Assembly: GCA_001662425.1 (NCBI GenBank)
Contig: BDDC01001683.1
Coordinates: forward strand, 8,539-21,884
Source: Chlamydomonas sphaeroides
Lineage: Eukaryota; Chlorophyta; Chlorophyceae; Chlamydomonadales; Chlamydomonadaceae
Direction of reading: 5' to 3'
DNA: 13,346 bases
Under the pieces are notes generated by a model, which saw only the letters and a list, made by a program, of their open reading frames with translations, searched no databases and was not told the origin of the DNA. The position numbers and the translations under genes were made by a program. Shown one piece after another: positions 5,452-12,964 of this stretch (within the stretch, counting starts at the first letter, position 1; each line of letters opens with the position of its first letter).

Positions 5452-8400
5452 ATGAACGCCTTGTCTAATACGGGACCGATCAGTTTCAGTCAGATCCGCC
5501 AAGTCTACGGGTTCGGCTGTAACCAGCCGGTGCGTTTCTCCGACCTGTACCGCGACGGCAACTACGTACCCGAGTGGAACTCAAACGTTCCCGCAGTCAA
5601 CAACCCCATTGGTCTCAACAACCTGGCCGCCAGTTATCGAGAACTGGTAGGGGATGTGCGCCTCATCTCGGGTAACGCCACCTACAACAGCAGCACCCGG
5701 GAAGTGACGCTGACTTCAACAGCGTCGGGTCAGACGGGGTACGCCGTCCTGGTCCAGGACTTGACGCAGTGTGCGCAGTGTTTCTCGGTGAGCTTCGACA
5801 TGAAGGTCAGGAACCCCGCCGCGACGTCCGGCAATGCGCTGTGGTTGAGCGTGGGGGCCAGCAGCGTCAACGACACCGACACCACAGGCACTGGCATTCG
5901 GTTCGTGTTCGACGAGGCACCCACCCCGAACACGTATTCCGTGTACTACGGGAACACGCTGCAGACGTCGGCATCCATCGGCTTCTCAAGTGCCACAAAC
6001 ATCTGGCGCAACGCCAAGGTCATCGTCGACACAGTGCGCATGCTCTTCAAGGTCTCCTACGGCTCCTTTGAGAGAACCGATGTCCTGTCCGCGTTCACAC
6101 TGCCAGGGACCATCCTGTCCATTGGCGCGGCCACCGGCAGCCAGAGCAACGAGCACATAATCAGGAATGTAGCGATCAACCGCGGCCCCATCTTTGATGA
6201 CGTCATCAGTACCTTTCCGACGACCTTCATGACGGACTCCAACACCGCGGTGACGACGGGCTACGGCTACACCGGCACGTACTCGACGACGCAGTCGTCG
6301 ACGCTCTCGAACGACGAGTCCAACTTTGGCGCGTGGCGCGCGTTGGACTCGAGCAGCAATACGTTTGCACGGTGCGCGGCGGGGCAGTTCGACTCCAACG
6401 GCGTCGGCACGAGTAACTGGCTAACACTGAGCATGCCGACGCAGTGCGCGTTGACGGGGTTCAACTTTCTCTATAACAACACCACTCTTGGCATCCCAAG
6501 GAGCATGGCATTGACCGCGACCAACTGCAACGTGGGATCCCTCTTCACGACACGCATCGAGACGTCGTCTTTTAATTTCGTTTCAGCCCTAAATAGCAAC
6601 ATAACTCGCACCATATTCCAAGAGACGCCGCGGCTAGCCTTTCAGCATTTCCGGTTCGTTGTCTACTCGACCTGGCCATCGTCGTCATTTATTGATGGCG
6701 CGTATCGGGTCGGCAACATCCAGTTGTTGGGGTACGACATGGCGCTGGGGTCCACCAGCAACGTCTACGACCTGGGTCCCTACGACACGAGCCCGTACAA
6801 CATCGGTGTGTTCTCCAATGTCGAGTCCCGCTGGATTCACAACCGGAGCAACGCGCTAACGACAACACCAGCGGGCGCCATCTTCTTGAGCAAGTCACTG
6901 GTGGTGCCCGGAGGCAACAATGACACCATCGCAAAGCTGCACATGCGCGCAGACAAGAGCGCTGTCGTATACCTGAACAACGCGCGGGTGCTGGACACCG
7001 CAGGGACACCGTCCAATGCCTACGCGTCCGCGACGTTCGTGCTGCCAACCGGCTCTAATAAGCTCATCGTGCAACTGTCCAATGCCACCGCCGGAACGAC
7101 GAGCGGGCTCCTCTTGGCACTGGAGCGACCCTCTAGCACGGCTTTCAACAGCATCCAATACGCCTACAGCAGCCGGTGGCTGCTCAAGAGCGACTCGAGC
7201 TGGGAGAGTGGCACTGATGTACAGCAGTACTACCCGCCGCCCCTCGGGGACAGTGTGCACTTCCAAAATGACCTGCCCTGGACGGTGCAAGCGTCCAGCC
7301 AGCGGACCGTAGATAACCGCGCGCGCTTCCGGGCGTTCGACGGGTTCGACACTCTGACGGTGTGGGAGACCCTGGACGACTCTTATGACCAAACGACGCG
7401 GGTCACGACCAGCAACCCCACCCTTTTTGCCACGCCCGCCGACGACTACGCAGGCTCTTGGGTCGTCTTGAACATGCCGTATGCCATCAACGTCACCGGA
7501 TATGATATCAACGGCTACCCCGACTCCTGGCGGGTCTACGCGTCCACGACGTCGAACAATTCCAATGTTGGCGCAACCAGCGCGCGCTCCGAGTGGTTCG
7601 TCATTGACTCACAAGACCTGAGATATGGCAGCAACACGGCTCCCGCAACGACGAGGTCGTATACGCTGAGCCAACCCTGCACGAGCAACATTCGTCGCCT
7701 TGCGTTTCAGTACGACCATCTGACGCCGTTGGCACCAACCAATTTTGGACGTGGGGTCGTGAGGATCCTCAAGTACTACGGCTGGCGCGCGCCGGCGCTG
7801 CTGCAAGACTACGACATTCTCTTCACGGGCGCCGGGGCCTCTAGCAACTGGACGGTGCCGACGAGTGTCACCTCGATCTCCGTCATCTGCATCGGCGGCG
7901 GCGGAGGCGGAGGCGCAGCTACAGGCGCGACCGGGTCCAGCAGGGCCGGCGGCGGCGGCGGTGCGGTGTACTACATGAACAATATTCCAGTGACGCCCGG
8001 AGAAGTCCTCGCTGTCGTCGTGGGCGCTGGCGGGTCCGGAGGCAACCGGTCAACGGCGGCGTATGCGGGTGGTGCCGGGGGTGACTCGTACGTCTCACGC
8101 AGCGGAACGCCTCTCGTCCTCGCAAAGGGCGGCAGCGGCGGCGCGCAGGCAATCACACCCGGTGGCAGCAGCGGCGCCTGCATCGGTGATGGCGGCGGCA
8201 GCGGCGGCAGCGGCGGCTATGATGCCAACACCGGCGGCGGCGGCGGCGGGGCAGGAGGGTACTCAGCCGTCGGAGGGAATGGCAGTAGCGGTAGCGGCAC
8301 ACTTGCCACGAACGGAGCAGGCGGCGGCGGCGCCGGTGGCACCATGCTGACCCTGGTAGGCGGCGCTGGCGGCGGAGGCGCGTATTTCTACGGCGAGGGT

Positions 8401-8622
8401 TCCAACGGCGCCATCGTCTTGAACGGTTTCGGAGGCTCCGGGGGCTCCTCCGGCGCCAACGGATCCGCCCCCACGACCGGTGGCGCAGGGGCGACAGGCG
8501 GCAGCGGAGGTCTTTACGGCGGCGGCGGCGGATCCACCCACTCGACCAGCAACAACCCGCAATTCGGAGGCGCCGGTGCGCAGGGCGCGGTGCGCATCAT
8601 GTGCCTGCACACCATTTTTTAG
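5452..8622 (+). CDS. Virion attachment fibre-like protein with lectin-like, discoidin-like and polyglycine domains
   Basis: 1056 residues from the ATG at 5452; an open frame back to 5212 overlaps the ankyrin gene and has no ATG near the boundary. Residues 9-36 (ISFSQIRQVYG, then RFSDLYRDG) match a short N-terminal motif common in phage and algal-virus tail or fibre proteins. Residues 67-250 look like a concanavalin-type beta sandwich. Residues 264-428 and 605-775 resemble F5/8 type C (discoidin) sugar-binding domains, separated by another beta-rich module. From about 790 the sequence is a glycine-rich domain opening with NWTVP and GGGGGGG, with many GG/GS blocks and a final GAVRIM strand. Such domains form polyglycine-II receptor-binding tips in phage adhesins. 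It probably sits on the virion surface and binds host glycans. GC-rich codons for Gly produce shadow ORFs on both strands. Confidence 0.88.
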   Translation: MNALSNTGPISFSQIRQVYGFGCNQPVRFSDLYRDGNYVPEWNSNVPAVNNPIGLNNLAASYRELVGDVRLISGNATYNSSTREVTLTSTASGQTGYAVLVQDLTQCAQCFSVSFDMKVRNPAATSGNALWLSVGASSVNDTDTTGTGIRFVFDEAPTPNTYSVYYGNTLQTSASIGFSSATNIWRNAKVIVDTVRMLFKVSYGSFERTDVLSAFTLPGTILSIGAATGSQSNEHIIRNVAINRGPIFDDVISTFPTTFMTDSNTAVTTGYGYTGTYSTTQSSTLSNDESNFGAWRALDSSSNTFARCAAGQFDSNGVGTSNWLTLSMPTQCALTGFNFLYNNTTLGIPRSMALTATNCNVGSLFTTRIETSSFNFVSALNSNITRTIFQETPRLAFQHFRFVVYSTWPSSSFIDGAYRVGNIQLLGYDMALGSTSNVYDLGPYDTSPYNIGVFSNVESRWIHNRSNALTTTPAGAIFLSKSLVVPGGNNDTIAKLHMRADKSAVVYLNNARVLDTAGTPSNAYASATFVLPTGSNKLIVQLSNATAGTTSGLLLALERPSSTAFNSIQYAYSSRWLLKSDSSWESGTDVQQYYPPPLGDSVHFQNDLPWTVQASSQRTVDNRARFRAFDGFDTLTVWETLDDSYDQTTRVTTSNPTLFATPADDYAGSWVVLNMPYAINVTGYDINGYPDSWRVYASTTSNNSNVGATSARSEWFVIDSQDLRYGSNTAPATTRSYTLSQPCTSNIRRLAFQYDHLTPLAPTNFGRGVVRILKYYGWRAPALLQDYDILFTGAGASSNWTVPTSVTSISVICIGGGGGGGAATGATGSSRAGGGGGAVYYMNNIPVTPGEVLAVVVGAGGSGGNRSTAAYAGGAGGDSYVSRSGTPLVLAKGGSGGAQAITPGGSSGACIGDGGGSGGSGGYDANTGGGGGGAGGYSAVGGNGSSGSGTLATNGAGGGGAGGTMLTLVGGAGGGGAYFYGEGSNGAIVLNGFGGSGGSSGANGSAPTTGGAGATGGSGGLYGGGGGSTHSTSNNPQFGGAGAQGAVRIMCLHTIF

Positions 8623-8682
8623 TACGACGCATCTCTCTCTCTCTCTACATGTACGACACATCCTGCATCCATCCCTCAATCC

Positions 8683-8700
8683 CGCATATATATATATGCG
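8683..8700. terminator. Perfect 18-bp AT-core palindrome after adhesin gene
   Basis: cgc, six AT steps and gcg form a perfect palindrome 60 bases after the adhesin stop and 71 before the next ATG. It can form a hairpin 3' end like those of mimivirus transcripts, or serve as a TATA-rich promoter for the zinc-finger gene. A pyrimidine run (ctctct) lies just upstream at about 8632-8646. Confidence 0.4.
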
Positions 8701-8720
8701 CACTACTCACCTGAATAAGC

Positions 8721-8730
8721 ATAAATATAA
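8721..8730 (+). promoter_or_regulatory. TATA-like element before zinc-finger gene
   Basis: The sequence ataaatataa lies 41 bases before the ATG at 8772, in an otherwise C-rich leader. No AAAATTGA-type element is seen for this gene. Confidence 0.35.
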
Positions 8731-8771
8731 GTAAAATCCCCGACCTCCCTCGACCCCGTCCAAGCTTCATC

Positions 8772-10009
8772 ATGTCGTTTGGTGCCTGCGGCATTTGCGG
8801 CGAGGAGGTGACCGACGCTGATTATCGTAGGGAGGTGGATTGCCCGGCTGCGTCATGCCACTCTAGGCACTACCACGAGCACTGCGTCGTGCGCTACCTG
8901 AAAAAGGTAAGGATCTGTGGCCCCTAGACCTAGATGATCCATGACCTCTCAAACGATGTAGACACTCTGATCTACGCAGACCAAATACAACAAGGATCGG
9001 CATACCGGCTTTCCGTGCCCTAGTTCGGCCTCACACGGCAAGGCGTGCCCCGGCTACGCGATCGTCGGCAATATGTATGCACCCGTCGGCAAGAAGAAGA
9101 AGCAGGCCCGCCTGGACGTGGCTGCGGGCATCCCGGTCGTGGTCAGCAAGAAGCCAGTCGTCGAGAAGAGCAGCAAGAATGACAAGCAGGCGACCAAGGA
9201 CATCCGGGCGTTGGTTTCCAAGCTGAAGACCGACTTCATGGGCGGTGCTTCTTTTCTCGAGCCGGTCAACAACCACCGGTCAACCACACCGGGCAACAAC
9301 CTCGGGCAACAACCCAAGAAGGTCCAGGAGGTCGTCAAGGTCAAGGAGGTCGTCAAGATCAAGGCCCTCAAGGTCAAGGAGGTCGTCAAGATCAAGGAGG
9401 TCAAAGAGACGCAAAAGAACAGATTCTCTATCCTCGAGAACGCGTTGGAAGCGAGCGCGTCGGAAGCGAGCGCGTCGGAAGCGAGCGATCTCGGCACCGG
9501 GAGCGACCTCGGCACCGGGAGCGACCTCGGCACCGGGAGCGACCTCAGCACCGGGAGCGACCTCGGCACCGGGAGCGACCTCGGCACCGGGAGCGGTGCT
9601 TCCTCGCCGAGAAAGGCAACAACCGACGACGGGCTCGAGTATCACATGCTATACAGGCCCGCCGGGGCGGACGCAGGTCCGTACATGGTATTTGACTCGG
9701 TCTTTGAAGTCTTCATGTCCGTGGAGGATGCATTTGGCAGGGCGGTCACGGGCTACGAATTAGTCGGTGCAATGTACGACGGCAACTACTACACGTAAGT
9801 CAAAAAGTACTCTCATGTCAAGACCATGAATATTGACCCAAAAACCAATTAATGATACACACAGGTGCATCGTGGTCACACCGTCGATGCTGGCTACACG
9901 CAAGGCGCGGCAGGAGACGTGGCTCCGCGAGCAGCTGCAGCAGAAGCAGAAGGTCAAGGAGGAGGAGGAGGTGGACATTGACAGTCTCATGGCGCTCCTG
10001 TGCGTGTAA
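8772..10009 (+). CDS. RING-like C4HC3 zinc-finger protein, three exons
   Basis: Exons 8772-8906, 8980-9794 and 9865-10009 join to 364 codons plus a TAA stop, with phase-0 and phase-2 junctions. Removing both introns is required: each contains an in-frame stop, and exon 2 read alone would lose the zinc finger. Residues 6-68 hold C6-x2-C9-x14-C24-x4-C29-x5-H35-x2-C38-x19-C58-x9-C68, a RING-CH/PHD-like ligand order that crosses the first junction. Later come a KKKK stretch, a Lys/Val helix with a 28-bp exact repeat (near residue 165), Glu/Ala/Ser repeats (202-214), six GTGSDL repeats (215-250) and a globular tail with a charged helix ending ALLCV. RING-type proteins act as E3 ubiquitin ligases; that activity is inferred and the unusual last-pair spacing (x9) could mean another zinc fold. 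The GC-rich coding style matches its neighbours. Confidence 0.8.
8907..8979 (+). other. Spliceosomal intron 1 (73 nt)
   Basis: The donor is AAG|gtaagg and the acceptor cgcag|ACC. The intron contains in-frame stops. A nearer acceptor (gtag at 8957-8960) would give a TGA two codons later, so 8979 is preferred. Splicing restores a frame in which the zinc-ligand series continues. Confidence 0.8.
9337..9397 (+). repeat. 28-bp exact repeat at 33-bp spacing (Lys/Val helix)
   Basis: The same 28 bases occur at 9337-9364 and 9370-9397. They encode KVKEVVKIK twice within a Lys-rich helix of the zinc-finger protein. Confidence 0.85.
9448..9486 (+). repeat. 15-bp tandem repeats (EASAS)
   Basis: gaagcgagcgcgtcg is repeated at 9448-9462 and 9463-9477, with a partial third at 9478-9486. 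It directly precedes the GTGSDL array. Confidence 0.9.
9487..9594 (+). repeat. Six 18-bp tandem repeats (DLGTGS)
   Basis: Six copies of gacctcggcaccgggagc with two single-base differences (gatctc in the first, ctcagc in the fourth). The array encodes a flexible acidic Gly/Ser/Thr linker between the zinc-finger half and the C-terminal domain. Confidence 0.95.
9795..9864 (+). other. Spliceosomal intron 2 (70 nt)
   Basis: The donor is ACAC|gtaagt, the full consensus, and the acceptor acacacag|GTG. The donor itself supplies a stop (taa) if unspliced. Joining completes a Thr codon and adds 48 residues with a charged, coiled-coil-like helix. Confidence 0.8.
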
Positions 10010-10059
10010 ACATTGTAGCGTAAGGCAATGCATGGTTTTTTGCACTGGTGGACTTTTCT

Positions 10060-10085
10060 ATGATCCATACAATGCATGATCCATA
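10060..10085. repeat. 10-bp direct repeat in 239-bp intergenic gap
   Basis: atgatccata occurs at 10060-10069 and 10076-10085, around an atgcat palindrome. The rest of the gap 10010-10248 holds no ORF I would call, apart from a possible N-terminal extension of the next gene from 10156. Confidence 0.7.
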
Positions 10086-10248
10086 GTGACGTTGTGGTGC
10101 GCGAGGTCGAGGTCGATACAGGAAACGTTGCACGGACGAGCAGGTTACGCCGGCAATGCTGGGCTGTAAACCGCTACGAAGAATGTTTCGGTGGCATAGC
10201 CATGTCCTAGAATTCTATAGCACAATAATCAACAGACGCACCTCTGAA

Positions 10249-10893
10249 ATGACCACCATTGTTTCACAGTTTCCGGGTGCCCGGATCAATCAGGTAGGCA
10301 ACGTCGTCACCATGCTGCTGTACATCATCCTCGTCGCGTACATCCGCGACGTGCGCATGGCCATTGCAGTCTTGGTTGTGGTCGCCGCGAGTGTTGCGCA
10401 GCACGCTCTGCTAACCATGACCTTGTTCCAATTAGATTGCATGTGTCAACTCTTTTTGCTCAGCACCTTCATCATCGTCGCGGAAGATCGCAATTTCTAC
10501 TCATTGCCAGAAGGGTTCCTGAAAGGCGTGCCCTTAAACACCAAAGGCGTGCTCTTGACGTTGATCCTATTGACCGGCGTCGGCGTCCTCGCCTACAGCA
10601 GCTCCCATGAGTACACCTGGAACACAACCGCGATCTGTGCGGTAACCATCGCAATGATGCATGCGGTGACGCTTGTAAGCATATTTCAGTCGTTGAGCCA
10701 CCGCACTCTAATCATAGTGCTACTGTCAGCCGGGGTCTTCATATGCGGCAATCTCCTCCCTGCATGGTATCATATGACATGGCCGCTGCTCCACCTCCTG
10801 GGCTTTTTCATGATCGCTAGTGTGCTGGCCGATGTCAGGCTATTGCGTCTACCAATACGCGAAGAATTTGACGCGCGGAGGCCTGAAGAGTGA
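10249..10893 (+). CDS. Multi-pass integral membrane protein
   Basis: 214 residues if started at the ATG at 10249 (MTTIVSQFPGAR). The frame also has ATGs at 10156 and 10183, which would add 31 or 22 residues. I prefer 10249 because its context, ctctgaaatgac, is identical to that of the next gene's start at 10963, and because the extension is basic and unlike a leader. Hydrophobic segments lie at about 17-33, 36-58, 62-78, 98-116, 125-147, 152-172 and 178-197, giving six or seven helices. The C-terminus is hydrophilic and charged (REEFDARRPEE) and probably outside the membrane. No transporter or enzyme motif is visible, and I do not recognise the family. It resembles the protein at 3269 only in length and general topology. 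Confidence 0.8.
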   Translation: MTTIVSQFPGARINQVGNVVTMLLYIILVAYIRDVRMAIAVLVVVAASVAQHALLTMTLFQLDCMCQLFLLSTFIIVAEDRNFYSLPEGFLKGVPLNTKGVLLTLILLTGVGVLAYSSSHEYTWNTTAICAVTIAMMHAVTLVSIFQSLSHRTLIIVLLSAGVFICGNLLPAWYHMTWPLLHLLGFFMIASVLADVRLLRLPIREEFDARRPEE

Positions 10894-10907
10894 GGAGACA
10901 AGTACTA

Positions 10908-10922
10908 AAAGCTCTAGGCTTT
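10908..10922 (+). terminator. Short hairpin after membrane-protein gene
   Basis: aaagc (10908-10912) and gcttt (10918-10922) are separated by tctag, 14 bases after the stop at 10893. A small stem-loop is possible, in the same position as the other 3' inverted repeats in this window. Confidence 0.3.
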
Positions 10923-10955
10923 GAAATCTAGATTAGATGCACTCTGAACTCCGAA

Positions 10956-10967
10956 CTCTGAAATGAC
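10956..10967 (+). promoter_or_regulatory. Shared start-codon context ctctgaaATGac
   Basis: The 12-mer ctctgaaatgac at 10956-10967 repeats that at 10242-10253, both spanning the proposed ATG. An additional actctgaa lies at 10941-10948. The match helps to fix both starts; whether it acts in translation or transcription is unknown. Confidence 0.4.
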
Positions 10968-11487
10968 AAAGACAACACAACGCACGCGCATCGTGTACAA
11001 GCTAGATAGGCTAGATAAGCTAGTCCAGCCATCTAAGTGCTTAGTAGATGAAATCAGGCGCAAGCGGCATCGTGCATATCACCTGGTAGACAAGGACGAG
11101 CTGTACGGCAGGGTCGCGCCAGGTGCGGACTTTGTGTACCGCATCGCTGAGGAGCTGAACCTCAGGTGCGCGTACATTCGTGACTACTATAGGAGTGAGA
11201 GCAACGCCTCGCACACGCACTGGATGACGGCGCTGTACACTAGGCTCGCATACGAGCATTCTCTGGGATTGCTCGACGCGTATGCGCATGACATGCTACT
11301 GTCGTTTGGGTGCGACCGCGTCCTCAATGCGCAGGAGGCGGAGGCGGCGACCTGCGAGGACTTCGAGTCCTCCATCGGGTCCATCGGATCATTCGGGTCC
11401 ATCGGATCATTCGGGTCCATGGATGACCAGGTAGCGTTCCTGATGAACGCTGCGGTGACTATTGGGCTCTTGATGTCCTTGAAGTAA
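10963..11487 (+). CDS. Uncharacterised basic protein with Ser/Gly hexapeptide repeats and hydrophobic C-terminus
   Basis: 174 residues from the ATG at 10963. The N-terminal third is basic (IRRKRHR near residue 31) and includes KLDRLDKL encoded by near-repeated ctagat strings. The middle (48-128) is helical with many Tyr/His residues and a DYYRSESNASHTHW stretch. Residues 137-152 are SIGSIG/SIGSFG hexapeptide repeats. Residues 156-173 (QVAFLMNAAVTIGLLMSL) are hydrophobic and end one residue before the terminus, which could be a tail anchor. I do not recognise the family. More TTA/CTA/CTAGAT-type codons appear near the 5' end than in neighbouring genes. The gene converges with a small - strand ORF, and the two stops fall in the arms of one inverted repeat. 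Confidence 0.72.
   Translation: MTKTTQRTRIVYKLDRLDKLVQPSKCLVDEIRRKRHRAYHLVDKDELYGRVAPGADFVYRIAEELNLRCAYIRDYYRSESNASHTHWMTALYTRLAYEHSLGLLDAYAHDMLLSFGCDRVLNAQEAEAATCEDFESSIGSIGSFGSIGSFGSMDDQVAFLMNAAVTIGLLMSLK
11380..11415 (+). repeat. Two exact 18-bp tandem repeats (SIGSFG)
   Basis: tccatcggatcattcggg occurs at 11380-11397 and 11398-11415, with partial copies on each side. It gives the Ser/Gly linker before the hydrophobic tail. Confidence 0.9.
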
Positions 11488-11533
11488 AAGGGCAACGAAG
11501 GGAAACCTTTTTTGTTATCGGCCTCTTTTACTT
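11482..11533. terminator. Inverted repeat carrying both convergent stop codons
   Basis: aagtaaaag (11482-11490) pairs perfectly with cttttactt (11525-11533) across a 34-base loop. Each arm contains the TAA stop of the gene that runs into it (11485-11487 on +, 11528-11530 on -). Either mRNA reading through could fold the hairpin, so it fits a bidirectional 3' end. Confidence 0.45.
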
Positions 11534-11734
11534 GAGTCGGCGTACTTCATCGACTTCCACGTGATCTTTTCCGTCTCCTCCATTGCAACTGCTGCCACCA
11601 CCCTGAACCTTAACTTCTGAGTTCGTGGGAGCATCCATCATTGTCGCAGCGTCCACAAAATCATGTTCCATGCAACAACCGGTGCCCATAACTTCACACA
11701 ACGCCTCTGCATCCATCACAATAATAGTCGCCAT
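11528..11734 (-). CDS. Small ORF, 68 residues, weak
   Basis: Starts at the ATG at 11734 (MATIIVMDAEAL); the frame extends to 11782 only by a TTG. The N-terminal half is hydrophobic with a Cys pair (GTGCCMEHD). The C-terminal half is Gly/Ser-rich and then acidic and basic (DGKDHVEVDEVRRLK). No family is recognised. It could be a real short gene because its stop sits in a symmetric inverted repeat with the neighbouring gene, and an AT-rich region with a ctatac string precedes it. It could equally be chance, since codon bias is weaker than elsewhere. Confidence 0.4.
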   Translation of the reverse strand: MATIIVMDAEALCEVMGTGCCMEHDFVDAATMMDAPTNSEVKVQGGGSSCNGGDGKDHVEVDEVRRLK

Positions 11735-11744
11735 TTGATTGCAG

Positions 11745-11795
11745 TGTAGATTGTAGAATGTATCGGCGTACGTATAGTACAATCTCGAATCTACA
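11745..11795. repeat. 8-bp inverted repeat in AT-richer spacer
   Basis: tgtagatt (11745-11752) and aatctaca (11788-11795) flank gtacgtatagtac. A second aatctaca follows at 11813-11820. This lies just upstream of the small - strand ORF and before the repeat mosaic, so it could hold its promoter. Confidence 0.45.
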
Positions 11796-12096
11796 AACTC
11801 TAAATCTACATTTCAATCTTCACAGCGAAGATGGAAGATGGGTTGAAGTTGATGTGTTCACGAGTTTTCCGCGAACGTGCGTAATTCAAGGAGAGTGTTG
11901 GTTGACGATGGCTCACGAGATGACCGCAAACGTGCGTTGTTCAGGGGGGAGTTCATGAGAGTTGACCTAGATAGCTAGGTCGTGAGTTGTTCAAGGGTGA
12001 CGAGAGTACACGAGAGATGTGTTGTTCATGAATTCATGAGGTACACGAGTACATGCGAATATATGAGATGACGAAGGAGAGTATATGCGACATGGG

Positions 12097-12134
12097 GTCC
12101 AATAAGTCAAGAGGGTGTCCAATAAGTCAAGAGG
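12097..12134. repeat. 18-bp direct repeat, 20-bp spacing
   Basis: gtccaataagtcaagagg occurs at 12097-12114 and 12117-12134, and gtccaataagtc again at 12409-12420. It is one of the non-core modules inserted in the mosaic. Confidence 0.85.
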
Positions 12135-12244
12135 TCACGAGATGTTGACGAGAGATGACGTTGTTTGTGGACGAAAAGATTACGCGACGTCCGTGGGAGT
12201 GTTTGTTGACGTGTTGACGAGAGTTGACAAAAAGATCACGCGAT

Positions 12245-12350
12245 GTTCGTGGGAGTGTTGGAGCCACGAGTTGACCGCGAACGAGCGTTGTTCGTGGGAG
12301 TGTTGGAGCCACGAGTTGACCGCGAACGAGCGTTGTTCGTGGGAGTCGGG
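12245..12350. repeat. Two exact 45-bp tandem repeats plus partial third
   Basis: Identical 45-bp copies lie at 12245-12289 and 12290-12334, with a third that matches for the first dozen bases from 12335 (gttcgtgggagt). Each starts gttcgtgggagtgttgg and ends cgaacgagcgtt. These give the clearest picture of the basic unit of the mosaic. Confidence 0.92.
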
Positions 12351-12736
12351 TGTTCACGAGGTGACCTAGAACACGCGTTTGACAAGAGTCATTCATTGGT
12401 GTGATCAAGTCCAATAAGTCCGGATGTTCGTGGGAGTGTTTGTTGATAGATAGATCACGCGATGTTCAAGGGTGACGAGTGATTACAAGAGTTGACCGCG
12501 AACGTGCGTTGTTCAAAGGAGAGTGTTTACGAGTTGACGTAGATCACGCTAGAACACGCGATGTTCATGAATGCATGAGATGAGTGCACGTGAAAGTACA
12601 TGAAAGTACAAGAGATGACGGAGGAGAGTCCGTGAAGTCAAGAGGAGGTCCTTAAGTCCTCTAAGTCCGGAGAGGTCCTTAAAAGTCAAGAGGAGGAGTT
12701 GTTGGGAACAGGTCAAGAGGAGGGTTGAGAAAGGTT

Positions 12737-12770
12737 GAGTTCACGAGAAGAACGAGTTCACGAGAAGAAC
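12737..12770. repeat. Two exact 17-bp tandem repeats
   Basis: gagttcacgagaagaac is repeated at 12737-12753 and 12754-12770, followed by gagtgttcg. Confidence 0.85.
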
Positions 12771-12964
12771 GAGTGTTCGTTGACGAGTGACCTCAATCGC
12801 TAGATCGTGCGTTGTTCGTGGGTGATGTGTGTTCACGAGAGTTGACCAAGATTGCTAGATCGTGCGTTGTGGGTGACGTGTGTTGACGAGAGTTGACCTA
12901 GAACGCTAGAACGCTAGATCGTACGTTGTCCCTTGGAGCCTGTGTTAGACGTTGACGAGAGTTG

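Noticed and set aside
8263..8703. - strand Gly/Ala/Arg-rich ORF opposite the glycine-rich domain
   Set aside because: A composition artefact of GGC-rich DNA, and it extends through the 3' palindrome.
9280..9645. - strand ORF with APGAEV repeats
   Set aside because: Reverse reading of the 18-bp GTGSDL array inside a spliced gene.
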